Positions 5,406-7,802 of a stretch of 7,802 nt of DNA are shown piece by piece. The notes beneath the pieces were generated by a model. That model did not search any database, was not told the DNA's origin, and saw only the letters and a list, made by a program, of their open reading frames with translations. Location: contig CAMCHA010000102.1 in assembly GCA_945874515.1 (NCBI GenBank), forward strand, positions 1 through 7,802, written 5' to 3'. The stretch comes from Asaia bogorensis. GTDB taxonomy: Bacteria; Pseudomonadota; Alphaproteobacteria; Acetobacterales; Acetobacteraceae. The position numbers and the translations under genes are program-made. Numbering within the stretch: the stretch's first letter is position 1; every line of letters starts with the position of its first letter.

Positions 5406-7034
5406 ATGAAACTCGGCGCGGCCATTGCGGAAATCATGAAGCGTGAGGGGATTCAGATCCTCACCGGCTATCCGGTCAATCATTTGATCGAATACGCGGC
5501 GGATGCGGATATCCGCCCCATCATGGTCCGGCAGGAGAGAATCGGCCTGCATATGGCGGATGCCATTTCGCGCGTAACATCGGGCCGCACCATCGGCGCC
5601 TTCTGCATGCAGCATGGCCCGGGCGCCGAGAACGCCTATGGTGGTGTGGCGCAATGCTATGGCGAAAGCGTGCCCGTGCTGGTGCTGCCAATGGGCTATC
5701 CGCGCCGCATTGCGCATATTGACCCGAATTTTAATTCTTCCGTGCAAATGCGCGGCATCACCAAATCTGCTGAGCCCATCATGAGCGCGGCTGAGGTGCC
5801 GAATATTCTGCGCCGTGCCTTCGCGCGGCTGCGCAACGGCCGTGGCGGTCCCGTGCTGGTCGAAATCCCGACCGATATGTGGAATGAGGAAGTGCCGGAA
5901 CCGCTGGCCTATCACCCGGTTGCGGCCACGCGTTACGGGCCTGATCCGGTTGATCTGGAACGCGCTGCGGCCATGCTGGCGAAAGCGAAACGCCCGGTGA
6001 TTTATGCCGGCACCGGTGTGCATTGGGCGCGCGCCTGGCCGCAATTGCAGGCATTGGCTGAAATGCTGGCGGCGCCCGTCACCACCAGCCTTGGCGGCAA
6101 ATCCTCCTTCCCGGAAGACCATCCTTTGGCCTTGGGGTCAGGTGGCCTCGCGATGCGGCGTGGTGTCAGGCATTTCCTGGACAATGCCGATGTGATCCTT
6201 GGGATTGGGTGTTCCTTTACCGAAACAAATTTCGGCGTGAAAATGCCAAGCGGCAAGAAGATTATTCACGCGACGCTGGATCCTGACCATTTGGGCAAGG
6301 ATATCCCGATTGACATCGGCCTGATCGGTGATGCGGGCCTCACCATGGATGGGCTGATTGCGGACCTTGCCACGCGCATCAAGAAGCCGCGCAGCCGCAC
6401 CGCGGTTGCCAAGGAAATCGCGGCGCTGGACAAGGAATGGCTCGCGGCCTGGGCGCATAAGACGGATAGCGATGCCTCGCCGCTCAACCCCTATCGTGTG
6501 CTGCGCGATTTGTGGCGGACGGTGGATGTGGACAATACCATCATCACCCATGATGCCGGCAGCCCGCGCGATCAGCTCTCGCCCTTCTGGGTCAGCCGTA
6601 AGCCGTTGACTTATCTCGGCTGGGGTAAGACCACGCAGTTGGGCTATGGGCTTGGGCTCGCCATGGGTGCCAAGCTCGCGGCGCCGGATAAGCTTTGCAT
6701 CAATGTCTGGGGCGATGCGGCGATTGGCTTTACGGGGATGGATTTTGAGACCGCAGTGCGTGAACGCATCCCCATTCTTTCAATCCTGCTCAATAATTTC
6801 TCGATGGCGATTGAATTGAAGGTCATGCCGATCAGCACGAAGAAGTATCGCTCCACCGATATTTCCGGCGATTACGCGGCCATGGCGCGCGCCTTCGGCG
6901 GTTATGGCGAAAGGGTTGAAAAGATCGCGGACATTATCCCGGCGATCAAGCGCGGCATTGAACAGACCAAGAATGGCACGCCGGCGTTGCTGGAATTCAT
7001 CACGTCGAAGGAAACGGAAGTATCGCGCCAGTAA
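5406..7034 (+). CDS. Thiamine pyrophosphate-dependent enzyme, acetolactate synthase superfamily, substrate unknown
   Basis: The protein has the three-domain layout of acetolactate synthase-like TPP enzymes. The N-terminal Pyr domain (about 1-165) carries the cofactor-activating Glu E44 in [16 protein letters not shown] and the HGPGAENA block (70-77). The central domain (about 180-325) starts with [15 protein letters not shown]. The C-terminal PP domain (about 365-535) has the Mg/TPP motif from GDAAIGF (436-442) to NN (463-464), where the usual GDG is GDA. The 542-residue length fits. After NN the sequence reads [11 protein letters not shown], without the tryptophan/glutamine stretch usual in real acetolactate synthases, and no ilvN regulatory subunit follows. 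A different decarboxylase, carboligase or C-C lyase is therefore more likely. AGAGGAAA (5392-5399) gives a good ribosome binding site for the ATG at 5406. An importer ATPase gene follows after 34 bp, which suggests a catabolic role on an imported compound. Confidence 0.88.
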   Translation: MKLGAAIAEIMKREGIQILTGYPVNHLIEYAADADIRPIMVRQERIGLHMADAISRVTSGRTIGAFCMQHGPGAENAYGGVAQCYGESVPVLVLPMGYPRRIAHIDPNFNSSVQMRGITKSAEPIMSAAEVPNILRRAFARLRNGRGGPVLVEIPTDMWNEEVPEPLAYHPVAATRYGPDPVDLERAAAMLAKAKRPVIYAGTGVHWARAWPQLQALAEMLAAPVTTSLGGKSSFPEDHPLALGSGGLAMRRGVRHFLDNADVILGIGCSFTETNFGVKMPSGKKIIHATLDPDHLGKDIPIDIGLIGDAGLTMDGLIADLATRIKKPRSRTAVAKEIAALDKEWLAAWAHKTDSDASPLNPYRVLRDLWRTVDVDNTIITHDAGSPRDQLSPFWVSRKPLTYLGWGKTTQLGYGLGLAMGAKLAAPDKLCINVWGDAAIGFTGMDFETAVRERIPILSILLNNFSMAIELKVMPISTKKYRSTDISGDYAAMARAFGGYGERVEKIADIIPAIKRGIEQTKNGTPALLEFITSKETEVSRQ

Positions 7035-7053
7035 AGGCGGTGAACCGCAGGCC

Positions 7054-7062
7054 GGGAAGGAA
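7054..7062 (+). promoter_or_regulatory. Ribosome binding site for the importer ATPase gene
   Basis: GGGAAGGAA ends 6 bases before the ATG at 7069-7071. It supports this start and co-transcription with the TPP enzyme gene across the 34-bp gap, which contains no terminator. Confidence 0.6.
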
Positions 7063-7068
7063 CAGGGT

Positions 7069-7802
7069 ATGGCGACAGTAGAAATTAGCGAAGTCAGAAA
7101 GGCCTTCGGTTCCACGCAAATTCTGCATGGCGTGAGCGTGGATATCGAAGACGGGCAATTCGTTGTGCTGGTCGGGCCTTCCGGCTGCGGCAAATCCACC
7201 TTGCTTCGTATGTTGGCGGGGCTTGAGAATATCACGGGCGGTGAAATCTCAATTGGCGGCCGAGTGGTGAATAAGGTGCCGCCGAAGGATCGCGACATCG
7301 CGATGGTTTTCCAGAACTACGCGCTTTATCCGCACATGACCGTCTATCAGAACATGGCCTTTTCCATGAAGCTGGCAGGCGCACCCAAGGAAGTGATGGA
7401 CCAGGAAGTGCAGAAGGCTGCGCGTATTCTGGGTCTTGAGCAATTGTTGCATCGCTTCCCGCGCCAGCTTTCCGGCGGCCAGCGCCAGCGTGTGGCGATG
7501 GGGCGCGCCATTGTGCGCAACCCGCAAGTGTTCTTGTTTGATGAGCCCTTGTCCAATCTTGATGCCAAGCTTCGCGTGCAGATGCGTTCCGAAATCAAGG
7601 ATTTGCATCAGCGCTTGAAGGTCACTACGGTTTACGTGACGCATGACCAGATCGAAGCCATGACCATGGCGGATAAGATTGTGGTCATGAACCATGGCCG
7701 CATTGAACAGGCGGGCGCGCCGCTTGAACTTTATGACCGCCCCGCCAATCTTTTTGTTGCCGGCTTCATTGGATCACCGGCGATGAATATGCTTGCTGGC
7801 CG
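7069..7802 (+). CDS. Sugar-type ABC importer ATPase (MalK/UgpC family), partial at right edge
   Basis: The reading frame opens at ATG 7069 and runs off the window after 244 full codons without a stop. It is the ATPase of a CUT1-type importer for sugars, polyols or glycerol phosphate. Motifs are Walker [10 protein letters not shown] (36-44), Q-loop [12 protein letters not shown] (81-92), signature [14 protein letters not shown] (134-147), Walker [13 protein letters not shown] (154-165) and switch H192 in [43 protein letters not shown] (214-240) is the typical bridge to the C-terminal regulatory domain of MalK/UgpC proteins. Full family members have about 350-370 residues, so roughly the last 110-120, mostly the regulatory domain, lie outside. 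The substrate is not set by the ATPase, and automatic naming as ugpC would be uncertain. The permeases and binding protein are expected nearby, outside the window. Confidence 0.93.
   Translation, partial: MATVEISEVRKAFGSTQILHGVSVDIEDGQFVVLVGPSGCGKSTLLRMLAGLENITGGEISIGGRVVNKVPPKDRDIAMVFQNYALYPHMTVYQNMAFSMKLAGAPKEVMDQEVQKAARILGLEQLLHRFPRQLSGGQRQRVAMGRAIVRNPQVFLFDEPLSNLDAKLRVQMRSEIKDLHQRLKVTTVYVTHDQIEAMTMADKIVVMNHGRIEQAGAPLELYDRPANLFVAGFIGSPAMNMLAG

Noticed and set aside
5298..6122. Long minus-strand open frame (274 codons) covering the intergenic region and the start of the TPP enzyme gene
   Set aside because: It lies antisense to a well-supported enzyme gene, its predicted product is rich in His, Arg and Gly with no domain, and it has the look of a GC-rich shadow frame.
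5406..7034. Naming the TPP enzyme ilvB (acetolactate synthase large subunit)
   Set aside because: The segment after the NN motif lacks the usual acetolactate synthase residues, no ilvN follows, and the neighbour is a sugar-type importer ATPase.
1..7802. CRISPR array, insertion sequence, phage, toxin-antitoxin or defence system
   Set aside because: No spaced direct repeats, terminal inverted repeats, transposase, integrase or small toxin-like genes were seen. Every large frame is explained by housekeeping or metabolic families.

Overview
The window is a GC-rich stretch of ordinary bacterial chromosome. It carries six complete genes and one gene cut off by the right edge, with short gaps and several start-stop overlaps or near-overlaps. 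The proteins look alphaproteobacterial: a DnaB with short insertions in its motor domain, and an alr-mlaE-mlaF run directly behind dnaB. The order dnaB-alr-mlaE-mlaF suggests Rhodospirillales, perhaps Acetobacteraceae. That placement rests on remembered gene order and composition, not on a search.

Left block (1-4297, plus strand): after a 114-base leader come dnaB (replicative helicase), alr (alanine racemase), mlaE (permease) and mlaF (ATPase). The gaps are 12 bp (dnaB-alr) and 2 bp (alr-mlaE), followed by a 4-bp ATGA overlap (mlaE-mlaF). This looks like one transcription unit linking chromosome replication, D-alanine supply for peptidoglycan and outer-membrane lipid transport. No mlaD or mlaB partner is present. 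The leader holds three 9-bp repeats, and alr contains a terminator-like hairpin with a T6 run in its early codons.

Middle (4301-5236, minus strand): a nitronate monooxygenase-type FMN enzyme converges on mlaF. Only three bases separate the two stop codons.

Right block (5237-7802): a 169-bp divergent intergenic region with three separate palindromes separates the FMN enzyme from a plus-strand pair. The pair is a thiamine-pyrophosphate enzyme of the acetolactate synthase superfamily, which does not look like a true acetolactate synthase, and the first 244 residues of a MalK/UgpC-type sugar-importer ATPase. Together they suggest the start of an uptake-and-catabolism operon for an unidentified carbon compound.

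I see no RNA genes, insertion sequences, CRISPR arrays, phage genes or defence genes. I do not see a convincing new biological system. The points most worth a second look are the unassigned TPP-enzyme/ABC operon with its palindrome-rich divergent promoter region, the mlaEF pair without mlaD, and the possible attenuator inside alr.
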